Of a stretch of DNA of 10,327 nt, positions 1-5,986 are shown piece by piece. The notes below the pieces were generated by a model that ran no database searches, was not told the origin of the DNA, and worked only from the letters and a program-made list of their open reading frames with translations. Numbering within the stretch: the first letter of the stretch is position 1; each line of letters starts with the position of its first letter. A program made the translations under genes and the position numbers. Origin of the DNA: JAGNRR01 sp964389575 (GTDB lineage: Bacteria > Bacteroidota > Bacteroidia > Chitinophagales > Chitinophagaceae); assembly GCA_964389575.1 (NCBI GenBank), contig CAYMFF010000083.1, positions 1 to 10,327 of the forward strand, read 5' to 3'.

Positions 1-266
1 GGGGTAGGAACTGCAACGATGTAGAATGAAGCTTCTTTCAATTTTTCTATGTCATCTGTAAATTCAATACTTCGATTATCAAACTCTGAAGCATCTACCT
101 CATAACTTGGATCTTGACGATTTTTCATCATCTCAACACGTTTTGTGTTTATATCAAATCCTATTACGTCAACGGTTTTAGCAAACTCAAGAGCAATTGG
201 TAATCCAACATAACCTAGTCCTACAACGGCAATTTTCTTTTTTCTATCAACGATGTCCTGATACAT
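1..266 (-). CDS. Nucleotide-sugar dehydrogenase, N-terminal part (UDP-N-acetylhexosamine 6-dehydrogenase type)
   Basis: This is the first 88 codons of a gene that runs off the left edge. The product begins MYQDIVDRKKKIAVVGLGYV and has a Rossmann NAD-binding motif (GLGYVGLP, residues 16-23), followed by VIGFDIN at the end of the second strand and by VAVPTP at the cut edge. This pattern is typical of the UDP-glucose/GDP-mannose dehydrogenase family. The stretch RQDPSYEVDASEF resembles the WbpA/TviB/VipA branch, which oxidises C6 of UDP-GlcNAc or UDP-GalNAc to the uronic acid in an NAD-dependent two-step reaction for capsule or O-antigen synthesis. The catalytic cysteine and substrate-binding part lie outside the window, so the substrate is inferred. 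The ATG at 266 is preceded by a clear -7 box. The gene follows rnhB in the same direction but after an 88-bp gap with its own promoter, so it probably opens a separate polysaccharide operon to the left. Confidence 0.9.
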   Translation of the reverse strand, partial: MYQDIVDRKKKIAVVGLGYVGLPIALEFAKTVDVIGFDINTKRVEMMKNRQDPSYEVDASEFDNRSIEFTDDIEKLKEASFYIVAVPT

Positions 267-280
267 AGTAAAAATTTGTG

Positions 281-288
281 CAAAAGTA
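281..288 (-). promoter_or_regulatory. Bacteroidota -7 box for the nucleotide-sugar dehydrogenase
   Basis: Read on the minus strand the sequence is TACTTTTG, a full match to the Bacteroidota -7 consensus TAnnTTTG, ending 14 bp before the ATG at 266. No clear TTTG is seen at the usual -33 distance. The predicted leader is only about 8-10 nt. The box match is seen directly; promoter activity is inferred. Confidence 0.55.
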
Positions 289-354
289 GTCTTTGCGTTT
301 GTTTAAAGAGCATATGTCTTTAAATTAATGCAATTATAACGTTAACCAATTTGT

Positions 355-927
355 TTAAAAATTAAAGGTATATCTATGATATGGACTCCGGCCGTGCTTT
401 TTAAGCGCAATTCGGTGTTGCTTTGTTCCATATCCTTTGTTTTGTTCCCATCCGTATTCAGGATGTTTTTTGTCGACCTGTAGCATATAATCATCTCTAT
501 ATGTTTTGGCCAAGACACTTGCAGCCGCAATGCTGGCGTATTTACTATCTCCTTTAATGATACAATGGTGAACTGTTTTTTTGTATGGCTTAAATCGGTT
601 CCCATCTATTAAAAGGATTTCAGGACTGACCGATAATCTACTGATAGCAAGATGCATGGCCCGAAAGGAAGCTTGTAAAATATTAATCTTATCGATTACT
701 TTGGGAGAAACCTTAGATACTGCGAAAGCAATGGCTTGTTTTTCTATAATAGTTCTTAGAATCTCTCTTTTCTTTTCGCTGATTAGCTTAGAATCATTGA
801 GCAATGGGTGATAAAAATCGTTGGGAAGAATAACAGCAGCAGCATAAACTGGACCAGCTAAGCAACCACGTCCTGCTTCATCGCAACCAGCCTCAATTAG
901 TTTATTTTGATAATGTGATAATAACAC
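355..927 (-). CDS. rnhB: Ribonuclease HII
   Basis: RNase HII cuts the RNA strand of RNA-DNA hybrids and starts removal of single ribonucleotides misincorporated in DNA; it is a cytoplasmic, metal-dependent enzyme. With the GTG start at 927 the product has 190 residues, a normal length, and begins MLLSHYQNKLIEAGCDEAGR. The acidic active site is complete: D16 and E17 in the DEAGRG motif, D108 in LLIDGNRF and D145 in AKTYRDD. The family motif NKGYGTKQH follows near the C-terminus, and the protein ends in YHRYTFNF. The open frame extends three codons further, to a TTG at 936, but that TTG lies inside the likely promoter -7 box, and the MLLxxYQ start fits Bacteroidota relatives as I know them. It is divergent from the heme A synthase gene. 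Function is very secure; the start is moderately secure. Confidence 0.96.
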   Translation of the reverse strand: MLLSHYQNKLIEAGCDEAGRGCLAGPVYAAAVILPNDFYHPLLNDSKLISEKKREILRTIIEKQAIAFAVSKVSPKVIDKINILQASFRAMHLAISRLSVSPEILLIDGNRFKPYKKTVHHCIIKGDSKYASIAAASVLAKTYRDDYMLQVDKKHPEYGWEQNKGYGTKQHRIALKKHGRSPYHRYTFNF

Positions 928-933
928 TGTTTG

Positions 934-965
934 CAAATATCAAAAAGAGTAATTCAACTTCCAAA
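934..965 (-). promoter_or_regulatory. Probable promoter of rnhB
   Basis: On the minus strand there is TTTG (plus-strand 962-965), a 20-bp spacer, then GATATTTG (934-941). This matches the Bacteroidota arrangement TTTG / TAnnTTTG with one mismatch, in the first base of the -7 box. The box ends 6 bp before the GTG at 927, so the transcript would have almost no leader. It is the best-spaced promoter candidate in the window. Confidence 0.5.
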
Positions 966-1012
966 TTCGAAAACTAAACCCTTTAAATGAACCAATCTTG
1001 CCCTTCCAATTT

Positions 1013-1020
1013 TACCTTTG
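1013..1020 (+). promoter_or_regulatory. Bacteroidota -7 box for heme A synthase
   Basis: TACCTTTG is a full match to TAnnTTTG and ends 9 bp before the ATG at 1030. Its last three bases form the TTG that would otherwise be read as an upstream start codon. No good -33 TTTG is present at the expected spacing. It supports a very short leader and the ATG at 1030 as the true start. Confidence 0.5.
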
Positions 1021-1029
1021 CCATTCAAT

Positions 1030-2067
1030 ATGAAATTACCTGAGGATAGTAATATACTGATAGGAAAATGGCTCATGTTGGGAGTGGCCATGCTAACCAT
1101 TCAAGTATTGTTGGGCGGTATTACAAGGTTAACAGGATCAGGTTTATCCATGACGGAATGGGAACCTATTTTAGGAGCTTTGCCGCCATTGAACAAGGCT
1201 GATTGGCAAGAAGCTTTCAATTCATATAAAAAAATTGGACAGTTCACTTATCTCAACGCTGACTTTACACTCAGTGATTTTAAATTTATCTATTTTTGGG
1301 AGTGGTTTCATAGAAATTGGGCGCGTTTAATTAGTGTAGCATTTCTTATCCCGTTCGTTTATTTCTTGGTGAAGGGCTTTTTTCGATTACAAGATTTACC
1401 CAAGTTGCTCATTCTTTTTGCCATTGGTGTCTTATTGGCTATGGTAGGTTGGATCATGGTTTTCTCTGGTTTGAACCCAGAAGATTTATATGTCAGTCAT
1501 ATAAAATTAGCTATGCATTTTAATCTTGCAATGTTTTTAATTTCGCTTACCTTCTGGTTTGCATTAGGCTATTTAAAAAAGAATCTTACACTTAAACCTT
1601 CAAAAAAATTAAGGCGATGGACCATAGCTTTTATTGTTATTTTAGCCGTGCAACTTGTTTATGGAGCTTTCATGGCAGGTCAAAAAGCCGCTCAGGCCGC
1701 TTCAACTTGGCCACTAATCAACGGTGATTTATTACCCCAAAGTGTATTAGAAAATAATATTTTTTACCATAACATCTCCATCCATTTTGTTCATAGGACA
1801 TTAGCATTTCTGCTGGTCGCAATCGGTTTATATTGGACCTGGCAAGTAACTAAAATAGGCAATGTAAAACGCAGGTTTTTACCACTGATGTTGATTTCAG
1901 TGCAGGCACTTCTAGGAATAGTAACGGTCATTACCGCTCCCAAAGCCGTTAAAAACGGTTGGGGAATATTTGAATGGAATGCGCAATTACACCAATTAGT
2001 GGCGATGTGTTTGTTGCTCAGTTTAGTTTATTTCTTATTTATCTTTAGAAAACGGACTGATTTTTAA
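1030..2067 (+). CDS. ctaA: Heme A synthase, COX15/CtaA family
   Basis: This membrane enzyme oxidises the C8 methyl group of heme O to a formyl group, making heme A for aa3-type cytochrome oxidases. The product has 345 residues from the ATG at 1030 and about eight hydrophobic segments, the usual count for this family. The conserved heme-ligand histidines are visible: H94 in EWFHRNWAR, H157 and H163 in SHIKLAMHF, H255 in HFVHRTLA and H321 in QLHQLVA. The first segment carries GGITRLTGSGLSMTEWEP, and the central loop MAGQKAAQAASTWPLINGDLLP is a family signature of the COX15 (type 2) branch. The usual GWWMVKSGL is here GWIMVFSGL. A start at TTG 1018 would add four residues but falls in the promoter box. 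No heme O synthase or oxidase gene is adjacent, so it appears to be transcribed alone. Confidence 0.94.
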   Translation: MKLPEDSNILIGKWLMLGVAMLTIQVLLGGITRLTGSGLSMTEWEPILGALPPLNKADWQEAFNSYKKIGQFTYLNADFTLSDFKFIYFWEWFHRNWARLISVAFLIPFVYFLVKGFFRLQDLPKLLILFAIGVLLAMVGWIMVFSGLNPEDLYVSHIKLAMHFNLAMFLISLTFWFALGYLKKNLTLKPSKKLRRWTIAFIVILAVQLVYGAFMAGQKAAQAASTWPLINGDLLPQSVLENNIFYHNISIHFVHRTLAFLLVAIGLYWTWQVTKIGNVKRRFLPLMLISVQALLGIVTVITAPKAVKNGWGIFEWNAQLHQLVAMCLLLSLVYFLFIFRKRTDF

Positions 2068-2087
2068 TGATTCTACCCAACGAATCA
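2068..2087 (+). terminator. Weak hairpin after heme A synthase
   Basis: Directly after the stop codon there is a perfect 6-bp inverted repeat (TGATTC at 2068-2073, GAATCA at 2082-2087) with an 8-nt loop, followed by an AT-rich stretch rather than a clean T run. It could end the heme A synthase transcript before the next gene, but the stem is short and AT-rich. Confidence 0.25.
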
Positions 2088-2141
2088 AGTTATTTTAACG
2101 TCTTTTAGGTGTAATTTAGTCGTTTATTTAGAATCATTTGT

Positions 2142-4385
2142 ATGAAAAGAAAGATCATTTTACTCCTGATTGTTTTTCTAGGGTTTTTGCAATTATCAGT
2201 TGTGGCGCAAAGTCCATGCGCAACATTGACAGTTGTTCCTTCGCAAACACCTATGATTCCTTGTGATACAACGACGCAACTCACAATAGCTTTTAATGCA
2301 ACGATTAATCTCAATTTTCCTGTAAATGCAACTGATACCTATGCAGTTAATCAAATTCCGTATGATCCGTTACCTTGGTTAGGGACTAATGTAGTTCTCA
2401 ATGGTGTTGATGATCAATGGAGTGATACGGTTGATCTGCCTTTCGATTTTTGTTTTTTTGGAAACACTTATTCTAAATACGTAATTGGCTCAAATGGTCG
2501 TATTTCTTTTTTTGACACCTTAGCGTTGCAATATGACGATTGGAATACAGTAGGAATTACCGCTCCGGATCCTGACCCTTTTCAAAACATGAATAATACC
2601 ATAATGGCTCCTTATCACGATACGGACCCAAGTGTAGGAGGTAATATTACGTGGGACACTTTTGGTGTTGCTCCTTGTCGCACCATGGTTATTAATTGGA
2701 CTTCAGTTCCCATGTTTAGTTGTAATACATTGCTAGACTCCCAGCAAATTGTACTGTATGAGTTTTCGAATGTGATAGATATAAATATTGCGAATAAGCC
2801 TACATGTGCCACTTGGAATGGTGGCTTGGCCCTCGAAGGAATACAGAATAGCACAGGTACTACTGCCTTTACTGTTCCAGGAAGAAATAATACAATTTGG
2901 AATGCCAATGATGATAGTTGGCGTTTTGAACCAGCGGGAGCGCCTTATCCTTTCACTACTACTTATACTTGGCGTGACGGTACAACAAACGCAGTTTTAG
3001 GTATGGGCTCTGTTATCAATATCAGTACGCCTTTTCCAACTAGTATTATATGCGAGGCAGCGATATCGGGTGGATGTACAAACGATACCACTTTCGCCCG
3101 TGATACGACTATCTTCGAGCCGGGAAAATTAGATGCCGATTTTGACATGGATGTACGATTAGGTTGTGATAACGATACTGTTATCTTTACGAATCTCACG
3201 AATCCAACCACGAATACAACCTATTTCTGGAGCTTCGGAGATGGAAATTTTAGTGCCGCTTCGGACCCTGTACATATTTATGGAGTACAAGCCAATTATC
3301 CTGTGCGACTAATTGCCACTCATCCAGTATGTGTTGGAGATACAATGGATACAATGGTTGATGTTCGACATCCTATCGATGCGATTTTCGATGCCGATCC
3401 AGACTCTGTCTGTTTAAATACACCCGTTTTAATATCCAATAGTTCAACAGCAAGTTCATTGTTTCCGCAGCCTAATTTGTTTATTAATAATTGGGACATG
3501 GGCGATGGTAATACCTTTGTTCAAAATGCCGCACAATTCCAGTATACCTATACCCAACCCGGAACGTACACGATAACGTTGACTATTACCGATACATTAG
3601 GTTGTACAGACTCTGCGTCACAAGTAGTTTTTGTAGAGGACTCTTCATTTGTTAGTTTGACTGCTAGTCCAACGCAAGTTTGTCTCGGTGAATTCGTTCA
3701 GTTTGTTGACCAGTCTGCTGCTCATACGGTAAACACAATTTATGATTTTGATGATGGAACAGTTCTTCTGAATACACATAATCCGCGTCATACTTATGAG
3801 GCACCCGGAACCTATAATGTAACTTATACCGGTCAGTATTTAGTTTGTCCTGATGAAAGTGCATCAGTGGTTATTCAAGTGGATGACAACCCGCTATTGA
3901 ATCTTGGACCTGACGTGGAATATTGCCCAGGCTTAACAGATCCAATCACCTTAGAAAATATAGAGAACCCAAATGAAATTCTAGAATGGAGCGATGGTAG
4001 CACGGGTCCTTCATTAGAAGTAGATGGTTTTGGACGTTTTTGGGCAATTGCTACAAATAATAACTGCCAAACCACGGATAGTATTTGGGTGAAGCGAGAT
4101 TGTTATTTAAATATTCCTAACTCGTTTACTCCCAATGGAGATGGACGAAATGACTACTTTATCCCTCGTCAGTTACTTTCTTCGGGCTTAAAAGAATTTA
4201 GCATGAAAATATTTAATCGATGGGGCGAATTAATTTTTGAAACCGATAAAATTGATGGTCGTGGCTGGGATGGTAAATATGGTGGCAAAGACCAACCGAA
4301 TGGTGTTTTTGTTTATTTGATTGATGCCCAATGGAATAATAATTATCGTAATTCTTTCAAAGGAAACGTGACCTTATTGCGCTAG
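2142..4385 (+). CDS. Secreted PKD-repeat protein with T9SS C-terminal sorting domain (CHU_C / gliding-motility type)
   Basis: This is a 747-residue secreted protein, probably attached to or released from the cell surface. It has a signal peptide (KRK, then a hydrophobic stretch to VVAQ, about residues 1-23). A beta-rich N-terminal region with LPFDFCFFGNTYSKYVIGSN (about 70-265) resembles nidogen-like domains. Three PKD domains follow at about 331-410, 413-500 and 503-582, marked by FWSFGDG, NWDMGDG and YDFDDG. An Ig-like segment beginning LGPDVEYCPG spans about 586-652. The last 93 residues hold IPNSFTPNGDGRNDYF, FNRWGELIFETD, WDGKYGG and PNGVFVYLIDA, the TIGR04131/CHU_C type B sorting domain, known to route proteins through the type IX secretion system, often with a PorP/SprF-like partner. 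No such partner gene is adjacent. PKD repeats suggest adhesion or polymer binding, but no catalytic domain is visible. The ligand is unknown. Confidence 0.92.
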   Translation: MKRKIILLLIVFLGFLQLSVVAQSPCATLTVVPSQTPMIPCDTTTQLTIAFNATINLNFPVNATDTYAVNQIPYDPLPWLGTNVVLNGVDDQWSDTVDLPFDFCFFGNTYSKYVIGSNGRISFFDTLALQYDDWNTVGITAPDPDPFQNMNNTIMAPYHDTDPSVGGNITWDTFGVAPCRTMVINWTSVPMFSCNTLLDSQQIVLYEFSNVIDINIANKPTCATWNGGLALEGIQNSTGTTAFTVPGRNNTIWNANDDSWRFEPAGAPYPFTTTYTWRDGTTNAVLGMGSVINISTPFPTSIICEAAISGGCTNDTTFARDTTIFEPGKLDADFDMDVRLGCDNDTVIFTNLTNPTTNTTYFWSFGDGNFSAASDPVHIYGVQANYPVRLIATHPVCVGDTMDTMVDVRHPIDAIFDADPDSVCLNTPVLISNSSTASSLFPQPNLFINNWDMGDGNTFVQNAAQFQYTYTQPGTYTITLTITDTLGCTDSASQVVFVEDSSFVSLTASPTQVCLGEFVQFVDQSAAHTVNTIYDFDDGTVLLNTHNPRHTYEAPGTYNVTYTGQYLVCPDESASVVIQVDDNPLLNLGPDVEYCPGLTDPITLENIENPNEILEWSDGSTGPSLEVDGFGRFWAIATNNNCQTTDSIWVKRDCYLNIPNSFTPNGDGRNDYFIPRQLLSSGLKEFSMKIFNRWGELIFETDKIDGRGWDGKYGGKDQPNGVFVYLIDAQWNNNYRNSFKGNVTLLR

Positions 4386-5276
4386 TCTTTTTCTTCTTCT
4401 TTTGCGGAATATTCTTCTTGCTACAAAAAAGAGTGTGCTACCCAATATAATTAATGGCCATGCGGATATTAATGAAACAATAAAATCCATAAGCTGGTCC
4501 CAACCGCTCCTAAATCCATTGGCGTATTTTTTATCTACTTTTTTATTCTCCGGAATTTCTTCGTAAAAAGTAATATTCAAGCTTGAATAAGCCACTCTGT
4601 TTTTTATATATTGTAATCGACCTTGCATAGATTCTATATCAGATCGAAGCTCACCTAATTGACCTTCAATTTCCAGCATCTCTTTCACATTTTTGGCTTT
4701 TTTCAGAAGTTCGAAATATCGTTTCTCTAATTCTTTTTTAGATGTAATACGTGCTTTTAAATCTACAAATTCCTCAGTTACATCTTCTGAGCTAATTTCT
4801 TTATTGTCAAAATGTTGAACATTAGTGGTCGAAGAATTAAGCAAATTTTCAAATTGATGAGCCGGTACTCGTAAAATTATGGAGTTCGTTTTTCTGCCTG
4901 TCGATTTGTATTCTTCGTCATTTGCAATATAGGCGTTGTATTTTTTTGCTTGCTCCAAGACATTTTTTCGTGTTTCCTTTAAGTTTTCAGTTTCAAAAAC
5001 TACACGGCCGTTTTTTATTATTTTCTGTTCTAAACGCTGATTATTTTTTGGTCCTTGAGATTGTAGCACTTCCGAATCTTCTTCGTAAGCTTCTCCAACG
5101 GCATCGGCTGCGGTCTCATGATATTCTGCTTTTATTTTATTAGGATGGCTTGATGAAAGAGGTGGTGGTGCTTTAAGCGCAGCAACGGCATAAGTCGGAG
5201 ATTCTACTGTATCAGAAGAGCAACTACTGAATTGTACAAGACATAAAATGGACAGAATAGACAGGAATAATTTCAT
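4374..5276 (-). CDS. DUF4349-domain lipoprotein with C-terminal membrane segment
   Basis: The product has 300 residues. Residues 1-18 form a lipoprotein signal with lipobox FSSC, so C19 is probably lipidated. A low-complexity stretch (about 20-80) is followed by the DUF4349 region (about 85-240), recognisable from IIKNGRVVFETENLKETRKN, the NAYIANDEEY segment, SIILRVPAHQFENLL and VTEEFVDLKARI. Residues 165-225 are charged and helical, very likely a coiled coil (KKELEKRYFELLKKAKNVKE). A hydrophobic segment at about 262-288 ends in the very basic tail RRIFRKRRRKRLAQ. Family members are membrane-associated and of unknown biochemical role; none can be assigned here. The basic end should lie in the cytoplasm, with the coiled-coil part outside it. 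The gene converges on the PKD gene and their ends overlap by 12 bp. An inverted repeat lies just upstream of its start. Confidence 0.88.
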   Translation of the reverse strand: MKLFLSILSILCLVQFSSCSSDTVESPTYAVAALKAPPPLSSSHPNKIKAEYHETAADAVGEAYEEDSEVLQSQGPKNNQRLEQKIIKNGRVVFETENLKETRKNVLEQAKKYNAYIANDEEYKSTGRKTNSIILRVPAHQFENLLNSSTTNVQHFDNKEISSEDVTEEFVDLKARITSKKELEKRYFELLKKAKNVKEMLEIEGQLGELRSDIESMQGRLQYIKNRVAYSSLNITFYEEIPENKKVDKKYANGFRSGWDQLMDFIVSLISAWPLIILGSTLFFVARRIFRKRRRKRLAQ

Positions 5277-5292
5277 AATAATTTTTATTAGG

Positions 5293-5319
5293 TATGGTTC
5301 TAATTAATAACGAACCATA
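5293..5319. promoter_or_regulatory. 8-bp inverted repeat upstream of the DUF4349 lipoprotein gene
   Basis: TATGGTTC (5293-5300) and GAACCATA (5312-5319) are perfect inverted copies separated by 11 bp. The element begins 16 bp upstream of the lipoprotein ATG. It could be an operator for a dimeric regulator or a hairpin in the mRNA leader. No poly-T run follows on either strand, so a terminator is unlikely. No convincing -7 box was found for this gene. Confidence 0.45.
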
Positions 5320-5375
5320 ATTATCAGAAAGTATGTGATATTAATAATATGACAGAAATATTATAATTACTATAC

Positions 5376-5480
5376 ATAGCCGTGTGTAAACGGATACATA
5401 CGGAAGTACCCGACTATGCTACGGCTACGGCTAGGGGCTCATCGCATATTTGCATTGTCAAATCGGATGGAACCCGACGT
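5376..5480. other. GC-rich structured intergenic island upstream of ssb
   Basis: By hand count this stretch is about 50% G+C, while the sequence between it and the lipoprotein gene is clearly below 30%. It contains a hairpin (CCGTGTGT at 5380-5387 with ACATACGG at 5396-5403, one G-U pair, 8-nt loop). It also has a tandem ACGGCT unit (5421-5432) whose ACGGCTA copies (5421-5427 and 5427-5433) can instead pair with TAGCCGT at 5377-5383. A near-repeat is present (CGGAAGTACCCGAC at 5401-5414, CGGATGGAACCCGAC at 5464-5478). It may be a structured RNA, an ssb leader element or a copy of a dispersed intergenic repeat; the sequence alone cannot decide. Confidence 0.4.
5445..5452 (+). promoter_or_regulatory. 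Possible -7 box for ssb
   Basis: CATATTTG differs from TAnnTTTG in one base and would give an ssb leader of about 80 nt. The last part of that leader (5500-5538) is very A-rich, as in many well-expressed Bacteroidota genes, which lack Shine-Dalgarno sequences. No TTTG is seen at the -33 distance. Weak candidate. Confidence 0.25.
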
Positions 5481-5538
5481 CAAGAAATCTGAAGCGACTG
5501 AAATAAATAAATTTTAAAACATATAAAAACAAAAACAC

Positions 5539-5919
5539 ATGTACAATTTAAAAAACAACGTTCAATTAATCGGAAACTTAGGTCAAGATCCTGAGATCAA
5601 AGAAACTCAAAATGGTAAAAAGTACGCTAAGTTTAGCCTAGCTACAAGCGAAACTTATAAAAACCAGCAAGGTGAGCGTATCACCGAAACGCAATGGCAC
5701 AATGTTATATTTTGGGGAAAGACTGCCGACATTGCTGAGCAATATTTGAAGAAAGGTTCGCAATGCGCCGTGCAAGGAAAAATTATCTATGACAGTTATA
5801 ATGATAAAGATGGCAACAAGAAATACTTCACGCAAATTCGTGGGAATGAATTATTGCTTTTGGGCAAGAAAGAAAACACGGCTTCAATGGTAGAAGAAAA
5901 AGAAGCGCTACCATTTTAG
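5539..5919 (+). CDS. ssb: Single-stranded DNA-binding protein, short form
   Basis: This protein coats single-stranded DNA during replication, recombination and repair, normally as a tetramer of OB folds. The product has 126 residues. The OB domain covers about residues 3-110: NNVQLIGNLGQDPEIKETQN, then KYAKFSLATSE, TQWHNVIFWGKTADIAEQYL, KKGSQCAVQGKI and KDGNKKYFTQIRGNELLLLG. The aromatic residues W53 and W59 are in the usual places. The linker after the OB fold is very short, about 11 residues, and lacks the long Gly/Gln/Pro-rich tail of many main SSBs. The acidic tip is kept as EEKEALPF, the sequence that recruits repair and replication partners. The ATG at 5539 follows an A-rich leader. A strong terminator ends the transcript before phrB. 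The chromosome may carry another, longer ssb; this cannot be seen here. Confidence 0.95.
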   Translation: MYNLKNNVQLIGNLGQDPEIKETQNGKKYAKFSLATSETYKNQQGERITETQWHNVIFWGKTADIAEQYLKKGSQCAVQGKIIYDSYNDKDGNKKYFTQIRGNELLLLGKKENTASMVEEKEALPF

Positions 5920-5939
5920 CTTGGGATTCAAAATTTAAT

Positions 5940-5970
5940 AAAAGAGCCACGTACTTGCGTGGCTCTTTTT
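5940..5970 (+). terminator. Intrinsic terminator of ssb
   Basis: A perfect 12-bp stem pairs AAAAGAGCCACG (5940-5951) with CGTGGCTCTTTT (5958-5969) around a 6-nt loop and runs into TTTTT. It lies 20 bp after the ssb stop codon. With an A run on one side and a T run on the other it could act in both directions, but no minus-strand gene nearby would use it. Confidence 0.9.
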
Positions 5971-5972
5971 AT

Positions 5973-5980
5973 TACCTTTC
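5973..5980 (+). promoter_or_regulatory. Possible -7 box for phrB
   Basis: TACCTTTC differs from TAnnTTTG only in its last base and ends 6 bp before the photolyase ATG. It starts 3 bp after the ssb terminator T run, so the promoter's upstream half would lie inside the terminator stem. The photolyase gene needs its own promoter if the terminator is efficient. Predicted leader is close to zero. Confidence 0.35.
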
Positions 5981-5986
5981 CAACTG

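Noticed and set aside
342..605. An 87-codon minus-strand frame overlapping rnhB
   Set aside because: It lies in another frame of rnhB, whose active-site motifs are complete; its product has no recognisable features.
1018..1029. TTG at 1018 as the start of heme A synthase
   Set aside because: The TTG is the end of a full TAnnTTTG box, and ATG 1030 directly follows and gives a normal N-terminus.
2615..2908. Minus-strand open frames of 66-97 codons inside the PKD-protein gene
   Set aside because: They are antisense shadows of a well-supported coding frame, without starts, promoters or domain signs of their own.
5341..5375. AT-rich near-palindromes such as ATATTAATAATAT left of the GC-rich island
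   Set aside because: The sequence is almost only A and T, so such symmetry is expected by chance; no spacing to a start or box supports a site.
5416..5517. A 33-codon open frame from ATG 5416 to TAA 5517, in the GC-rich island upstream of ssb
   Set aside because: The frame contains the LRLRL run made by the tandem repeat, has no promoter spacing or domain that I recognise, and overlaps predicted RNA hairpins. It is more likely a chance frame in a structured or repeated element.
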